64,000 nucleotides of DNA from Pedobacter foliorum (GTDB lineage: Bacteria; Bacteroidota; Bacteroidia; Sphingobacteriales; Sphingobacteriaceae), in assembly GCF_013266735.1 (NCBI RefSeq), contig NZ_JABSNU010000004.1:310001-374000 (forward strand). The letters run 5' to 3'. This document shows, piece by piece, positions 10,339-18,777 of the stretch. Every line of letters begins with the position of its first letter. Positions within the stretch are counted from its first letter, which is position 1. The position numbers and the translations under genes are program-made. Under the pieces are notes generated by a model. That model had not been told where the DNA came from, did no database searches, and saw nothing but the letters and a program-made list of their open reading frames with translations.

Positions 10339-10444
10339 CTTATCTTTCGGGAATCAATGGTTTGGTTCCAGTAGAATGTAGCACCTTGTAAGCACAGGTT
10401 GCTAAGACATCGCAGGGTCTAATCCCTCCGTCTTTCTCTATAAG
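10339..10444 (-). promoter_or_regulatory. SAM-I (S-box) riboswitch upstream of metH
   Basis: Read on the minus strand, this stretch begins with cttatagagaaagacggagg and has the hallmarks of the SAM-I aptamer. These include the GGAGGGA...GACCCTG helix, the TTAGCAACCTG segment, AAGGTGCTA, and a closing GAAAGATAAG that pairs with the first bases (P1 cttat/ataag). It ends 120 bases before the metH start codon. High SAM would be expected to lower metH-metF expression. Confidence 0.95.
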
Positions 10445-10449
10445 CATTA

Positions 10450-10481
10450 CAAAGGTGCAACAAAGAAAAATGATTTCCAAA
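10450..10481 (-). promoter_or_regulatory. Likely promoter of the riboswitch-metH-metF transcript
   Basis: On the minus strand TTTG (10478-10481) is separated by 20 bases from CAccTTTG (10450-10457). This is a near match to the Bacteroidota TTTG / TAnnTTTG promoter, with CA instead of TA. It would start transcription right at the 5' edge of the aptamer, which supports the call. Confidence 0.5.
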
Positions 10482-10618
10482 AATTCGGGAGGTAAAGCAT
10501 ATAAAATTTCACGGAAGATGCAATTATTCAGTGTCTTCGGAATATTGTTTTGGGGATAAAACAAAAAAGGGCGTGTAGTAAAGGTTGTTCGTCATTCAGT
10601 GGGGCATCATTCAGTGGG

Positions 10619-10703
10619 TCGTTATCCTGAGTTCATCTCAGGCCCCCTCAAGAGAAGGAAAGCCTTGTTAGTGCGAGGTCCTGAGATGAACTCAGGATGA
10701 CGA
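10619..10703. repeat. Long REP-like inverted repeat
   Basis: The 24-base arms at 10619-10642 and 10680-10703 are complementary except for one position (cctgagttcatctcagg / cctgagatgaactcagg core). They enclose 37 bases. A further partial copy of the outer motif (gttcgtcatt) lies at 10586. The core is related to the elements at 3541 and 5511. No gene is seen between 10445 and 10781 apart from this, the promoter and a terminator. Confidence 0.85.
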
Positions 10704-10727
10704 ACGATTAAATAAAGGCGGAATAAA

Positions 10728-10757
10728 AAAAGAGGCTAATGATGATTAGCCTCTTTT
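10728..10757 (-). terminator. Terminator of the Bax-inhibitor gene
   Basis: A 13-bp perfect stem (10728-10740 with 10745-10757) and a 4-base loop are followed on the minus strand by a T run. It lies 25 bases beyond the stop of the 250-residue membrane protein gene. Confidence 0.9.
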
Positions 10758-10781
10758 AATTATTGTTTAAGAAACAGGTTG

Positions 10782-11534
10782 TTATTTTCTGCTTCCGAAA
10801 ATTCTTAATAAATATAAGAAGATGTTTATAAAGTCTAGGTATAGAGATAATGCTCCCATTATTGCTAATTTCTTAGCGTCGGTTGCAACCATTTGATCTC
10901 CATTTTCTTCAATACCAGCACCAATGCGTTTCAATTTCTGAACATCATATGCTGTTAAGGCAGTAAAAATTGCAACACCGAAGAAGCTCATGATGTAACT
11001 AAAGCGATCACTTCCAATGAACATGTTGATAATACCTGCAATAAACAAACCTGCAACACCTACCATTAAAATAGGGCCGAATTTACTTAAATCTACATCT
11101 GTGGTGTAGCCTAAAACAGCCATTATTCCAAATATACCGGCCGCTGCAGCGAAACATGCTACAATTGAACCAGCAGTATAAATTAGTAATATAAAGCTTA
11201 AGCTTACTCCAAGTAACACTGAGAATAAAACGAATACACCTAATAAAGCACCATAAGAAAGACGGTTAAAACCTGCTCCCATTATCAGGACCAAACCAAG
11301 AGGTGCAAACATCGCAATGTAGCCTAATATGGTTCTTTGGCCTGTTTCAAAATTGATTAATTGACTTAAGGCTGCAGGAGAGGTTGAAATAAGTAGTGCG
11401 GCTAGTGTTGATAAACCAAGCGCTACAAACATCCATAAGAATACATTTGCAAAGAATTTCTTTGCAACCATTCCTGTCTCTTGTTGCACGAAAACAGATT
11501 TCTGTGCCCAATCATAATTATTATTGTTATCCAT
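10782..11534 (-). CDS. Bax inhibitor-1 / YccA family membrane protein
   Basis: This 250-residue integral membrane protein has about seven hydrophobic helices after a polar N-terminus (QKSVFVQQETGMVAKKFFANV). Family features include the FMLG-like F-N-F-W start of TM1, helices rich in small residues, and the charged loop VQKLKRIGAGIEENGDQMV followed by the C-terminal ALSLYLDFINIFLYLLRIFG signature of the BI-1 family. In E. coli the relative YccA modulates FtsH; BI-1 proteins can act as pH-sensitive calcium leaks. The specific role here is not shown. It has its own terminator and lies downstream of murQ and a hypothetical gene. Confidence 0.92.
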   Translation of the reverse strand: MDNNNNYDWAQKSVFVQQETGMVAKKFFANVFLWMFVALGLSTLAALLISTSPAALSQLINFETGQRTILGYIAMFAPLGLVLIMGAGFNRLSYGALLGVFVLFSVLLGVSLSFILLIYTAGSIVACFAAAAGIFGIMAVLGYTTDVDLSKFGPILMVGVAGLFIAGIINMFIGSDRFSYIMSFFGVAIFTALTAYDVQKLKRIGAGIEENGDQMVATDAKKLAIMGALSLYLDFINIFLYLLRIFGSRK

Positions 11535-11582
11535 GTGTTTTAAATTTATTTAAAGATACTAATTGTTTCATTCTAACAAAAG

Positions 11583-12152
11583 CTATGCCCCGAGCCTTTT
11601 TGTCAGGATTTCTTCAACTTTTTTGAAGAATTGCAATGGTTTGAGTGTTCTCCATGCCATATCGTCTAGTTCACCACCGAAGTTAATGTAGTAATCGATA
11701 TTACCGCTGCGGAATTCATTGATCACGTGCTCCTGGAAATTGATGCCTGTAATCCAGCCATCTTCAATATCCTGAAACCATTCTTCGTAATAACTGTCCT
11801 CAGAAGAATGAAAGTTCAATACGTTCTCGCCAACTAATATGAATTTGTTGATACCCTCATCAATCATTAGTTCTATTATTTCGCGTTTTAATAGCATAAT
11901 GTCGTTTCCAATTGCATCATTCCATTCTCCAATAAGTTCTATAATTACATAATTTCTGTCGTAATCAGCATAAAGTACCTTGAGGTACATAGTGCTTGAT
12001 CCGAAATCATCCCATTGCGGGTGTATCAGGAAATTATATAACTGCTTGTCGAAGTAAAACTCCGAGTATTCAGTATTATAGAATGGAGAACGCTCATCTT
12101 CGGCCGCGATGTAATCATCTCTCCAAAGATAATAAGGCTCTATTTCGTGCAT
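11583..12152 (-). CDS. Conserved hypothetical protein
   Basis: This 189-residue soluble protein has no signal peptide or membrane segment and is very acidic and aromatic (start HEIEPYYLWRDDYIAAEDER). I do not recognise a named domain. A central alternating pattern (YVIIELIGEWNDAIGNDIML, then FILVGENVLNFH) suggests an alpha/beta fold. The start lies 6 bases after the murQ stop, so the two are probably co-transcribed. This ties it to the murQ transcript but not to a known reaction. Confidence 0.75.
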   Translation of the reverse strand: MHEIEPYYLWRDDYIAAEDERSPFYNTEYSEFYFDKQLYNFLIHPQWDDFGSSTMYLKVLYADYDRNYVIIELIGEWNDAIGNDIMLLKREIIELMIDEGINKFILVGENVLNFHSSEDSYYEEWFQDIEDGWITGINFQEHVINEFRSGNIDYYINFGGELDDMAWRTLKPLQFFKKVEEILTKRLGA

Positions 12153-12158
12153 GGTTGG

Positions 12159-12965
12159 TTATTTATTAAAGGATTCTACAGCTTTGCGGACACTGCCATT
12201 ACGGATAAGTAGCTCTTCGGCTTGGCTATAATCTATTTTCAATTCGTCCATTACCATTAGTACTCCTCTGTCTACCAGTTTATGATTGGTTAACTGCATG
12301 TCGACCATTTTATTGCCTTTAACTCGGCCTAATTTTATCATTACAGTAGTGCTAAGCATATTTAGCACTAGTTTTTGTGCTGTTCCTGATTTCATTCTGG
12401 TAGATCCTGTTAAGAATTCAGGGCCTACAACAACTTCAACAGGAAAATCACTTTCTTTAGCTATTGGGCTACCTTCATTACATACAATGCAACCGGTTAA
12501 AATTCCGTTTTTATGGGCAGTGCTTAACCCGCCAATTACATATGGGGTAGTTCCTGAAGCTGCAAGACCAATTAAACAGTCGTTAGCGCCAATGTTAAAT
12601 TCCTGCAGATCAATCCATGCTTGCTTATCATCGTCTTCTGCATTTTCAACTGCTCTTCTTATCGCATTATCTCCGCCGGCGATAATGCCGACAACCCAAT
12701 CAAATGGAACACCGAAGGTAGGAGGGCATTCAGAAGCATCAACAACGCCAAGTCGACCGCTAGTGCCGGCGCCGATATAAAATAATCTTCCACCATTCCT
12801 CATTCGCTCAGCAACTGCAGTAGCAAGTTTTTCTATTTGTGGGATTACTTTTTCAACAGTCTCTGGAACTGTTTTATCTTCATTATTTATACCCTTCAGA
12901 ATTTCAAGTACAGACATTTTATCAATATCATTGTAGGCTGATTCTTGCTCGGTTACTCTTATCAT
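12159..12965 (-). CDS. murQ: N-acetylmuramic acid 6-phosphate etherase
   Basis: MurQ cleaves the lactyl ether of MurNAc-6-phosphate to give GlcNAc-6-phosphate and lactate during recycling of cell-wall sugars. The SIS fold is visible with GAGTSGRLGVVDASECPPTFG, GLAASGTTPYVIGGL and the STRMKSGTAQKLVLNMLST motif. The frame is open 29 codons further upstream, but I chose ATG 12965 because MIRVTEQESAYNDIDKMSVLE aligns with the usual family start. This gives 268 residues, close to E. coli MurQ (298). Confidence 0.95.
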   Translation of the reverse strand: MIRVTEQESAYNDIDKMSVLEILKGINNEDKTVPETVEKVIPQIEKLATAVAERMRNGGRLFYIGAGTSGRLGVVDASECPPTFGVPFDWVVGIIAGGDNAIRRAVENAEDDDKQAWIDLQEFNIGANDCLIGLAASGTTPYVIGGLSTAHKNGILTGCIVCNEGSPIAKESDFPVEVVVGPEFLTGSTRMKSGTAQKLVLNMLSTTVMIKLGRVKGNKMVDMQLTNHKLVDRGVLMVMDELKIDYSQAEELLIRNGSVRKAVESFNK

Positions 12966-13076
12966 TGTTCTATTTTTTGTTAAAATTGGCGATTTTCTTG
13001 TTAAACTAGAAATAATAGGGGAAATCAATTGTAAATAGCGAAAATCGCACATATTTACTGATAAACTCTCCCGAAT

Positions 13077-13112
13077 TTTGCTATATATCCCCGTGTAATT
13101 TTATACCTTTAC
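13077..13112 (+). promoter_or_regulatory. Possible promoter of the S41 protease gene
   Basis: TTTG at 13077-13080 and TAccTTTa at 13104-13111 are separated by 23 bases, somewhat long for the Bacteroidota promoter. Transcription would start only about 10 bases before ATG 13126, giving a very short leader. Confidence 0.4.
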
Positions 13113-13125
13113 AGTGCCTTTACTA

Positions 13126-14703
13126 ATGAAAAAGAATACCCAATATAATCTCCTAATTGCATTAACTTATTCTGTAACTTTAATAGGTGGTATGTTTTTG
13201 GGCTATAAGTTCTTGAAAGACCAGGGCTATAGCTTTCAGAAAACTACTTATGTGGCAGATAATAATGCACAGAAAGTAGATGAGATTCTTCACATCATTA
13301 ATAGGAATTATGTTGATGAGGTTAACCCAGATAGCTTAAATAATCTTCCTATTGATAGTTTATTGCATAAGCTAGATCCTCACAGTGTATATCTTCCTCC
13401 TGCTAAGGCAAGTGAATTTGCTGAAACACTAAGCGGAAATTTTGAAGGCATCGGTATCGAATATTATATTTTGAATGATTCTTTGTTGGTTACTAATGTA
13501 ATTAAAGATGGACCTGCATTTTTAGCGGGAATAAGACAAGGTGATAGAATTCTTAAAGTGGATACAATTTTTGTTAGTGGTAAAGCTTTGCCCAGAGATC
13601 AGATGATTGGTAAGATCAAAGGACGAAAGGGGACTGCCGTGAAACTAACTATTGTGCATCCGGGTAATGCGCAGGCCGCTGTTTTTACCGTAAAACGTGA
13701 TAGGGTGAGGGTGAGTAGTATCGATGCTTCGTATATGCTGAATAATGATGTTGGCTATTTGAGAATCAGTAAGTTTGGTTCGGATACGGATAGTGACTTT
13801 GTGGAATCAATAAGGGGGCTTAAAGCGGTAGGGATGAAAAAACTAGTGCTTGACCTTCGTGATAATGGCGGTGGGTATTTAACTGCAGCCACAGGTTTGG
13901 CTAATCAAATCCTTGAAGAAAATAAACTGATAGTTTATACAGAAGGCAAGCATGAACCGCGTACGGATTATGTGGCAACAGGTGGTGGAGAGTTTGAGGA
14001 CGGTAAGCTTGTAGTTCTTATCAATGAGAATACAGCCTCAGCCAGCGAAATCCTTGCCGGTGCGGTACAGGATCTTAATAGGGGGCTTATAATTGGTCGC
14101 CGCTCTTTTGGTAAAGGGTTGGTTCAGGAACAGTTTCCTTTTGTTGATGGGTCAGCATTAAACCTAACAATTGCTCGTTATTATACTCCATCAGGAAGAA
14201 GTATACAAAAATCATATAAAGACGGGTATAAAGCTTATCAGGATGAGATAGAAAATCGTTTCAATGATGGAGAGCTTACTTCAAAAAGATTGGTTAAAAA
14301 AGACAGTGTGAAAGGCAGGGCCTATGTTGGCGGAGGTATTCAGCCTGATATTTATGTGAAAATGGATACTGTTGGTTATAATAAATGTTATAGCATTCTG
14401 GCCTCAAAAAGAGTATTGCTTGATTTTGTTTACGATATTTTGGCTAGTAGATATTCCGCTTCATTTATTGAACAGAATTTGGCAACCTTTAATGTAAGTG
14501 AAGTAGATTACCGCGATCTGGTAAAATATATCCAGAACCGTAATATAATTGTTGACCAGAGACAGCTTGCTTCGGCAAAGCCGCTTATCTTGAATGATAT
14601 GAAGGTGCTTTTATGTAAGTATCACTTAGGTGATGCGGGTTATTATAAAGCGCTTAACCTAAGTGATGCTATGGTAAAACAGGCATTAACAAGCTTGCAA
14701 TAA
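13126..14703 (+). CDS. C-terminal processing serine protease (S41, PDZ)
   Basis: This is a membrane-anchored periplasmic protease of the CtpA/Prc type, 525 residues from ATG 13126 (a GTG at 13114 is in frame but less likely). An N-terminal anchor helix (about 6-25) precedes a helical segment, a PDZ domain (about 80-170, containing GPAFLAGIRQGDRILKVD) and the S41 core. The catalytic Ser lies in TASASE (Ser 305), with the Lys in FGKGLVQ 25 residues later (Lys 330), the spacing typical of the family. The substrate is unknown. Its stop is two bases from the convergent der stop. Confidence 0.92.
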   Translation: MKKNTQYNLLIALTYSVTLIGGMFLGYKFLKDQGYSFQKTTYVADNNAQKVDEILHIINRNYVDEVNPDSLNNLPIDSLLHKLDPHSVYLPPAKASEFAETLSGNFEGIGIEYYILNDSLLVTNVIKDGPAFLAGIRQGDRILKVDTIFVSGKALPRDQMIGKIKGRKGTAVKLTIVHPGNAQAAVFTVKRDRVRVSSIDASYMLNNDVGYLRISKFGSDTDSDFVESIRGLKAVGMKKLVLDLRDNGGGYLTAATGLANQILEENKLIVYTEGKHEPRTDYVATGGGEFEDGKLVVLINENTASASEILAGAVQDLNRGLIIGRRSFGKGLVQEQFPFVDGSALNLTIARYYTPSGRSIQKSYKDGYKAYQDEIENRFNDGELTSKRLVKKDSVKGRAYVGGGIQPDIYVKMDTVGYNKCYSILASKRVLLDFVYDILASRYSASFIEQNLATFNVSEVDYRDLVKYIQNRNIIVDQRQLASAKPLILNDMKVLLCKYHLGDAGYYKALNLSDAMVKQALTSLQ

Positions 14704-14705
14704 GC

Positions 14706-16007
14706 TTATTTCTGTCTGAAATAAATCTGGATTGGTACCCCGCTAAAATCAAAATGTTCACGAAGCTTATTCTCAATAAACCTTTTGTAAGGTTCTTTGA
14801 TGTATTGAGGTAAGTTACAGAAGAAAGCAAACATTGGAGATGTTCCGTTGATCTGTGTGATGTATTTTATTTTGATGTATTTACCTTTTAATGCTGGTGG
14901 CGGATAGTTTTCAATGATCGGCAACATTACATCATTTAATTTAGAGGTAGGTATTTTCTTGCCTCTGTTTTTATGTACTTCTAAAGCGGTTTCGATAGCT
15001 TGGAAAATACGTTGTTTAGTTACTACTGAGGTGAAAACAATTGGCACATCCGTAAATGGTTGCAATTTCTGACGAATCTGATCTTCAAATGCTTTTACAG
15101 TTTTGCTATCTTTCTCAATTAAGTCCCACTTGTTTACAAGAATTACGATACCTTTCTTGTTTTTCTCTGCAAGGTGGAAAATGTTTACGTCCTGAGATTC
15201 TAAACCTTCAGTTGCATCTACCATCAAGATAACTACATCGGCTTCTTCTAATGCTTTAATTGTACGCATTACAGAATAAAACTCAATGTTCTCTTTTACT
15301 TTGGTTTTTTTACGTAAACCGGCAGTATCAATAAACATGAATTCATGCCCGAATTGGTTGTAATGAATATGTATTGAGTCTCTGGTTGTACCAGCAATTG
15401 GGGTAACAATGTTTCTGTCTTTACCGATCAATGCGTTGATTAATGATGATTTACCAACGTTTGGTCTACCTACTATAGTGATTTTAGGAAGCGTGTTTTC
15501 TTCTTCAGGAAGATCCTCGAAGTTTTTTACAACATCATCAAGAAGATCACCTGTTCCTGATCCAGTCATAGACGAGATAGGGTAGATTTCTCCAAGACCG
15601 AATCCGTAAAATACAGAAGCTTCGTTTTGTAACTGGGTATTGTCAACCTTATTTACTACTGTAAATACTGGCTTTTTACTTCTTCTAAGTAATTGTGCTA
15701 TTTCGTCGTCTAGATCTGTAATGCCTGTTGTAACATCAACCATAAATAGTAATACACTTGCTTCTTCGATAGCAATAATTACTTGTTCACGGATTGCTGT
15801 TTCAAAAACATCTTCAGAGTTTGCTACGTAACCCCCTGTGTCAATTACAGTGAATTGTCTGTCTGTCCATTCAGCCGAGCCGTAGTGACGATCACGGGTT
15901 ACGCCGCTAAAATCATCAACAATAGCTTTACGACTTTCTGTTAAGCGGTTAAAAAGGGTAGATTTGCCTACGTTTGGTCTTCCGACGATTGCGATAATAT
16001 TGCTCAT
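14706..16007 (-). CDS. der: Ribosome-associated GTPase Der (EngA)
   Basis: Der is a double GTPase needed for 50S subunit maturation. It has 433 residues with the first P-loop GRPNVGKS at 9-16 and a second identical P-loop near residue 180. Each G domain has its own DTGG or DTAG switch and NKVD or NKWD motif. A C-terminal KH-like domain follows from about 350, ending in [15 protein letters not shown]. It lies 47 bases downstream of era on the same strand, so the two ribosome-assembly GTPases probably form an operon. Confidence 0.97.
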   Translation of the reverse strand: MSNIIAIVGRPNVGKSTLFNRLTESRKAIVDDFSGVTRDRHYGSAEWTDRQFTVIDTGGYVANSEDVFETAIREQVIIAIEEASVLLFMVDVTTGITDLDDEIAQLLRRSKKPVFTVVNKVDNTQLQNEASVFYGFGLGEIYPISSMTGSGTGDLLDDVVKNFEDLPEEENTLPKITIVGRPNVGKSSLINALIGKDRNIVTPIAGTTRDSIHIHYNQFGHEFMFIDTAGLRKKTKVKENIEFYSVMRTIKALEEADVVILMVDATEGLESQDVNIFHLAEKNKKGIVILVNKWDLIEKDSKTVKAFEDQIRQKLQPFTDVPIVFTSVVTKQRIFQAIETALEVHKNRGKKIPTSKLNDVMLPIIENYPPPALKGKYIKIKYITQINGTSPMFAFFCNLPQYIKEPYKRFIENKLREHFDFSGVPIQIYFRQK

Positions 16008-16054
16008 ATTGTGTTGTGAATTGTATTAATTATTAAGGGGTTGCAAAGGTAAGC

Positions 16055-16933
16055 TTAATTTTCGTACCCGAAACTTTTTAAGTAGTTCTTTTTACTTCTC
16101 CAGTCTGGAATTACTTTTACAAAGGTTTCAAGAAAGACTTTTTGATCTAAAAATTTCTCAATATCCTTACGTGCTTCAGTCCCAACTTTCTTCAGGCTTG
16201 CGCCTCCTTTACCTATTAGTATGTTTTTTTGAGAATCACGCTCTACAATGATTTCAGCGCTGATTCTTGTGATATTTTCTTCTTCTTTAAAGGAAGTAAC
16301 TACGACCTCTGTACTGTAAGGTATTTCTTTCTGATAGTTGTTGAAAATCTTTTCTCTGATGATCTCAGAAACAAAGAATCTTTGGTTACGATCTGTAAGG
16401 TCATCTTTATCATAAAAAGGTGCATGTTCTGGCAAATGGTCTAAAATCATGGTAAGAATGCCTTCAAGATTGTATTGGTGAAGCGCAGAAATAGCATATA
16501 TATGCTTTGGGTTTAATTTTTCCTGCCAGTATGCCGACTTTTCCTCTACCTGCTCTTGAGTCGCATTATCAATCTTGTTGATCAGCACAATCATCGGGAT
16601 AGTAGTGTTGATGATTTTTTCTAATACATCATTCTCGTCGTGTTGTTCATTAATGTCGGTAACAAAGAGTATAAGATCGGCATCAGTTAATGCTCCCTTT
16701 ACTGAACTCATCATAGAATCTTGCAAACCATATCTTGGTTTTATGATGCCCGGGGTGTCAGAAAAAACTATTTGATAATCTTCTTCATTAACAATTCCTA
16801 AAATACGGTGGCGGGTTGTTTGGGCTTTCGGAGTAATGATCGAAAGTTTTTCGCCCACCAGGGCATTCATTAAGGTTGATTTGCCCACGTTGGGCTTACC
16901 TATGATACTTACAAAACCTGCTTTATGCGACAT
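16055..16933 (-). CDS. era: GTPase Era
   Basis: Era is a GTPase with a KH domain that binds the 3' end of 16S rRNA and assists 30S maturation. The G1 motif GKPNVGKS, DTPG switch II and NKID base-recognition motif are seen, followed by a C-terminal KH domain with IVERDSQKNILIGKGGASLK. I placed the start at ATG 16933 (292 residues, MSHKAGFVSIIGKPN) because the 11 upstream codons are not family-like. It is followed by der. Confidence 0.96.
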   Translation of the reverse strand: MSHKAGFVSIIGKPNVGKSTLMNALVGEKLSIITPKAQTTRHRILGIVNEEDYQIVFSDTPGIIKPRYGLQDSMMSSVKGALTDADLILFVTDINEQHDENDVLEKIINTTIPMIVLINKIDNATQEQVEEKSAYWQEKLNPKHIYAISALHQYNLEGILTMILDHLPEHAPFYDKDDLTDRNQRFFVSEIIREKIFNNYQKEIPYSTEVVVTSFKEEENITRISAEIIVERDSQKNILIGKGGASLKKVGTEARKDIEKFLDQKVFLETFVKVIPDWRSKKNYLKSFGYEN

Positions 16934-16954
16934 AAAAATATTTTTTAAAATAAA

Positions 16955-16987
16955 TTTGCACCGCAAAGAAACGAATTATATCTTTGC
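16955..16987 (+). promoter_or_regulatory. Promoter of the tRNA cassette
   Basis: TTTG at 16955-16958 is separated by 20 bases from TAtcTTTGc at 16979-16987, a near-perfect Bacteroidota promoter pointing at the first tRNA. Transcription would begin about 45 bases before the tRNA. Confidence 0.75.
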
Positions 16988-17042
16988 ATTCCAATTCGGA
17001 AGAAGAGTTAAGGATTTAATAAAGACTCCAAATTGTATATAG

Positions 17043-17118
<76 letters not shown>

Positions 17119-17158
17119 AAAGGTTCGCAGCTTTAGTAAAGCTGAGGCAACCAAAAAT

Positions 17159-17230
17159 GGCCCGTTCGTCTAGGGGTGAGGACGCCAGATTTTCATTCTG
17201 GAAACAGGGGTTCGATTCCCCTACGGGCTA
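17159..17230 (+). tRNA. tRNA-Glu (TTC), copy 1
   Basis: The 72-base cloverleaf has acceptor GGCCCGT/ACGGGCT, anticodon TTC in the loop TTTTCAT, T-arm AGGGG-TTCGATT-CCCCT and discriminator A. CCA is not fully encoded (ACA follows), unlike in the neighbouring tRNA-fMet. Confidence 0.95.
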
Positions 17231-17233
17231 CAT

Positions 17234-17266
17234 AATCGCTTTAAGGTAAATAAGCGATTTTTTTTT
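17234..17266 (+). terminator. Terminator after the first tRNA pair
   Basis: The stem aatcgctt / aagcgatt (17234-17241 with 17252-17259) is followed by nine T. It ends the first cassette before the duplicated copy begins. Confidence 0.85.
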
Positions 17267-17278
17267 GAAAAGATATAG

Positions 17279-17354
<76 letters not shown>

Positions 17355-17393
17355 AAAGGTTCGCAGCTTTAATACAGCTGAGGCAACCAAAAT

Positions 17394-17465
17394 GGCCCGT
17401 TCGTCTAGGGGTGAGGACGCCAGATTTTCATTCTGGAAACAGGGGTTCGATTCCCCTACGGGCTA
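17394..17465 (+). tRNA. tRNA-Glu (TTC), copy 2
   Basis: The sequence is identical to the tRNA at 17159-17230. The spacer to tRNA-fMet differs from copy 1 by a few bases and a one-base deletion, showing that the pair was duplicated as a unit. Confidence 0.95.
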
Positions 17466-17471
17466 CAAAAC

Positions 17472-17508
17472 AAAAAGCCGTTTTTCGATAAGAAGAACGG
17501 CTTTTTTG
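17472..17508 (+). terminator. Terminator after the second tRNA pair
   Basis: A long stem (17472-17485 with 17493-17506, one G-U pair) with loop cgataag continues into a T run. It closes the tRNA cassette. Confidence 0.88.
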
Positions 17509-17615
17509 TTTCAAAGGAATTGCTAGAAGATGAAGTAGTTTTTTAATTCCTAGGATTTTTTGTTTGCATATATTTAGTTATATTCCAATTATAAAACTAT
17601 CAACCTGATTTTTAT

Positions 17616-18509
17616 ATGCAACGTTCTATTAAGGTTAAAGTGAGTATCGTACTAGTTATTCTTATACATTCGTCTTTAAATATTTTTGCTAGTCCACAAC
17701 TACCAGATTATATTATTTATAAAAATGATACTATCGCAACTTATAATCTACTTATTGAGCAATATCTGCAAAAACATGAGCAGGGGCCTCGCGAGCAATT
17801 ATTTGGGTTGAGTTTTCGTGACGGAGGTTCTTTTAATTGTTGGAGAGGCTACCAAGCTATTTATAAAATAGAGAATGATAGTCTTTTTCTTGCGGATATT
17901 ATCGATTGTGGCAGCCTTCGGAAAACATTAATAGATAAAAGAACCTCACTAAAGAAGATGCATTTAATTTTCGGAGATAGACTTATAAATGGCAAAGTGT
18001 TTATTAATTGGTTTTCTGGCGACCTGAATTTTCCGTTGACAAGTAAAATAGTAAGATGGGATGGCGTTTTCAGTACTATTTATGAAGAGGAGAAAATATT
18101 AAATATTTCTAATGGCAATGTGTCAAATATTGAGAATGTAAATAATTATGTTGACGATCCAAAAGCCATCAATAGAGAGTATAAAGTTAAAATCTCTGAT
18201 ATTTTGTTTAAAAAGCTCAAAGGGATTAAATGGAAGACCTCAGATGACTGTGATTGCTCTGAAAAGTATTTGATAACAATCGACGAGTATGGCAAGGTTT
18301 CGGAAATTAATATGCACAGGTATGAGTCAGGGGAAAAAATCGACCCACAGGAAAGAAAAGAAAACGATTATTGTACCGGTACCATGCTCAAAGCATTAAA
18401 AAGCCTCAGATTTGATATTATTAAAAACAATGGGAAACCTATATCGGAGGATATTTATTTAGAAATTTGGGTGGATGATAACGGAAAAATTGAAAATTGG
18501 ACAAATTGA
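17616..18509 (+). CDS. Hypothetical exported protein
   Basis: This 297-residue protein starts with a signal peptide-like segment (basic start, hydrophobic 10-24, ending near NIFASPQLP), so it is probably periplasmic. I do not recognise the main body. The last 100 residues (WKTSDDCDCSEKYLITIDE, later SLRFDIIKNNGKPISEDIYL and WVDDNG) resemble in outline the TonB C-terminal type fold used in many Bacteroidota proteins, but no clear motif supports that. Cysteines are few and clustered (DCDC). It is monocistronic, between a tRNA array and the Fic region. Confidence 0.7.
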   Translation: MQRSIKVKVSIVLVILIHSSLNIFASPQLPDYIIYKNDTIATYNLLIEQYLQKHEQGPREQLFGLSFRDGGSFNCWRGYQAIYKIENDSLFLADIIDCGSLRKTLIDKRTSLKKMHLIFGDRLINGKVFINWFSGDLNFPLTSKIVRWDGVFSTIYEEEKILNISNGNVSNIENVNNYVDDPKAINREYKVKISDILFKKLKGIKWKTSDDCDCSEKYLITIDEYGKVSEINMHRYESGEKIDPQERKENDYCTGTMLKALKSLRFDIIKNNGKPISEDIYLEIWVDDNGKIENWTN

Positions 18510-18616
18510 CCTTTTGACAGGTTTCCGTATGTTCTCGTTTTTACTGTTAGCTTATAGACGTCTAATGAGTTTTGTGTATCTCACACTTCTATTGTCGGAT
18601 CATTTCCAAGGTGCGA

Positions 18617-18649
18617 TAAAAGCATTAAATCGTCGCTAAAAGAGTTCGA
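18617..18649. repeat. 33-bp direct repeat, copy A (right after the exported-protein gene)
   Basis: It matches 20048-20080 at 31 of 33 positions; the two changes fall next to each other. The copies flank the Fic gene. Copy A is followed by a small hairpin (gtagcc tacg ggctac, 18655-18670) and then a terminator at 18726. On the minus strand both copies read as S-N-S-F-[S/N]-D-D-L-M-L-L inside longer open stretches, so they may be gene remnants. Confidence 0.8.
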
Positions 18650-18725
18650 TATTTGTAGCCTACGGGCTACTTCTCCCACCTTAGGAACAACATGGGATTT
18701 TATTTCATGAAAATTATTAAGAGAG

Positions 18726-18750
18726 CCTTCAGAAACCTGAAGGTTTTTTT
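18726..18750 (+). terminator. Terminator downstream of the exported-protein gene
   Basis: A 7-bp stem ccttcag/ctgaagg with an aaac loop is followed by seven T on the plus strand. It stands 216 bases after the stop of the 297-residue gene, with repeat copy A in between. The 268-base gap holds no other gene. Confidence 0.85.
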
Positions 18751-18777
18751 ATCTAAGGTAATGGAGCCGATTATTAT

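Noticed and set aside
10340..10564. A 74-codon minus-strand frame upstream of metH
   Set aside because: It covers the SAM-I riboswitch and its promoter, and the encoded peptide has no protein-like features.
13114..13125. GTG start for the S41 protease
   Set aside because: The peptide MPLL precedes a usual MKKNTQYN start with a membrane anchor, and the likely promoter leaves almost no leader before the GTG, so ATG 13126 is preferred.
18655..18670. A 12-base match (cctacgggctac) to the 3' end of tRNA-Glu next to repeat copy A, hinting at an att site
   Set aside because: The match is part of a perfect 6-bp hairpin (gtagcc tacg ggctac) and copy B lacks it, so chance is more likely than an attachment site. 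No integrase is nearby.
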